DNA of 64,000 nt from Leucobacter aridicollis (lineage in GTDB: Bacteria > Actinomycetota > Actinomycetes > Actinomycetales > Microbacteriaceae), in NCBI RefSeq assembly GCF_013409595.1, contig NZ_JACCBD010000001.1, positions 2,790,001 to 2,854,000 on the forward strand, given 5' to 3'. Under the pieces are notes generated by a model. The model searched no databases. It saw only the letters and a program-made list of their open reading frames with translations, and was not told the DNA's origin. The position numbers and the translations under genes are program-made. Below, piece after piece: positions 63,257 through 64,000 of this stretch. Position 1 is the first letter of the stretch. Each line of letters begins with the position of its first letter.

Positions 63257-63808
63257 GTGACGAAGACGCATGAAGTCGACGGCGAGGCGGTGGAGGCGTC
63301 GGTGACGACCGGCCGCACTCGAGGTAGCCGTCCGAACGCTACGCCCCCTCCCCCACCCCCTCCCCAGGTACGACAACCGTTGCCGTCGCCGATCAACTGG
63401 TGGAAGCTCGATGACGAGGAAAGCGCAGAAACTCTGGAAGTCCTCGGCGAATGGGTGCCCGAGCTCGTCCGCAGGTACGGGCTGCGCGACTCGGTAGTGC
63501 CTCCCTGCTGGTTCTTACACGAAGCCCTCGTGCAAGAACTCCTTGCACTGTTTCAGTACCGCAACCAGCAGCAAGTAGAACCCACTGCTCCGCCGTCAGC
63601 GATGCTCGATTTCCATTACCAGTTCGATCTCGCGATCCGCAGGCTCACGAGTTGGACGACGTCGACGGGATGCAACTCGGCCGAGCATCACGACACGACG
63701 CCCGCAGTGTGGGTGATGCCAGGTAGCGTGCGGAACAGTAACTGGGTCGTTGATTTCGAAGACTACGTGAAGACAGTCCGCGCGGGTAACGCGGGCGTGA
63801 AGGAGTGA
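63257..63808 (+). CDS. DUF4913-family protein
   Basis: A 183-aa protein of a family typical of actinobacterial conjugative and integrative elements. After a Pro-rich linker (run of Pro near residues 28-36), the domain INWWKLDDEESAETLEVLGEWVPELVRRYGL, then VVPPCWFLHEALVQELLALFQY, fits DUF4913. GTG 63257 has AAAGGA 6 bases upstream; ATG 63242 is in frame upstream. It lies 2 bases before the next gene. Confidence 0.78.
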   Translation: MTKTHEVDGEAVEASVTTGRTRGSRPNATPPPPPPPQVRQPLPSPINWWKLDDEESAETLEVLGEWVPELVRRYGLRDSVVPPCWFLHEALVQELLALFQYRNQQQVEPTAPPSAMLDFHYQFDLAIRRLTSWTTSTGCNSAEHHDTTPAVWVMPGSVRNSNWVVDFEDYVKTVRAGNAGVKE

Positions 63809-63810
63809 TT

Positions 63811-64000
63811 GTGAAGAAGCAGTGGAACCGTAACACGGTCATCGGTGTCGTCTCGGGTGCAGTGGTCCTGCTCACCGCGATCGGCATCACGATTTTCCTA
63901 CTCCTGCCGGGAGGCAGCAAGGATCCGGCCGCTCCTGAGCCGAAGCCCGCGCCTGGCACGAGCGCTGGAGCTGAAAGCCCGGAACTGGGTGAGCAAGAGA
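63811..64000 (+). CDS. Membrane-anchored protein, N-terminal part (cut by window end)
   Basis: GTG 63811 follows AAGGAG and opens a frame to the window end (63 residues seen). A basic start (MKKQWNRNTVIG) is followed by one membrane segment (about 11-32) and a Pro/Ala/Glu-rich extracytoplasmic stretch. It is coupled to the DUF4913 gene. In related elements such proteins precede type IV secretion genes, but this one cannot be identified from the part visible. Confidence 0.65.
   Translation, partial: MKKQWNRNTVIGVVSGAVVLLTAIGITIFLLLPGGSKDPAAPEPKPAPGTSAGAESPELGEQE

Noticed and set aside
62888..63376. 162-codon minus-strand open frame
   Set aside because: Arg/Ser/Ala-rich composition, no ribosome site, no domain, and overlap with the DUF4913 gene.

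Overview
The window is high-GC DNA with the gene content of an actinobacterium: a mycothiol synthase (mshD), a DUF3073 protein, a MutT1-type Nudix/phosphatase fusion, mycobacteria-like gene neighbourhoods, GTG/TTG starts and apparently leaderless genes. Protein style (DUF445, GlsB, small basic and membrane proteins) suggests the family Microbacteriaceae, perhaps Leucobacter or a relative. That placement is inference; there is no rRNA in the window.

Positions 1-48.8 kb read as ordinary chromosome. In order they hold: an EamA exporter with a divergent TetR regulator; the threonine catabolism pair tdh-kbl with a divergent LysR regulator; a zinc metallopeptidase and a DUF885 peptidase; an XRE-cupin regulator and a DUF1028 protein next to a five-component dipeptide ABC importer (the two ATPases fused); glutaminase and proline iminopeptidase; a PadR-DUF1048-ABC efflux operon; an acyl-CoA oxidase-like protein; a DEAD-box helicase 3 bases downstream of an RND transporter; DUF445; a two-component system with a Pro-Ala repeat protein, an SLC13 transporter and glycerate kinase; gpmA, ygfZ and an unlisted 36-aa membrane protein. 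Much of 6-16.3 kb concerns peptides and amino acids.

From 36.7 to 46.6 kb lies a phosphate/redox cluster: OmpR-type regulator, mshD, ppk, mutT1, a lipid kinase and pstSCAB. A PHO-box-like direct repeat and a G-quadruplex-capable tract lie upstream of pstS, and a hairpin separates pstS from pstC.

At a tRNA-Lys gene (48.8 kb) the character changes. From there to the window end the genes are those of an integrated plasmid-like or conjugative element. There is an XRE gene whose reading frame runs into the tRNA, a replication-type HTH protein with iteron-like repeats inside its gene, a ParB-like protein whose gene contains a perfect 43-bp palindrome, a DUF2637 membrane protein, and a DUF4913 protein with the start of a membrane protein at the right edge. 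The cargo is a surface module (membrane-anchored coiled-coil/Gly-rich protein plus a predicted thioester-domain, sortase-anchored adhesin with two 148-residue repeats) and a stress module (second GlsB, CIRCE-controlled Hsp20, truncated sigma-like protein). No integrase, relaxase or sortase is inside the window, so the element is probably cut by the right edge.
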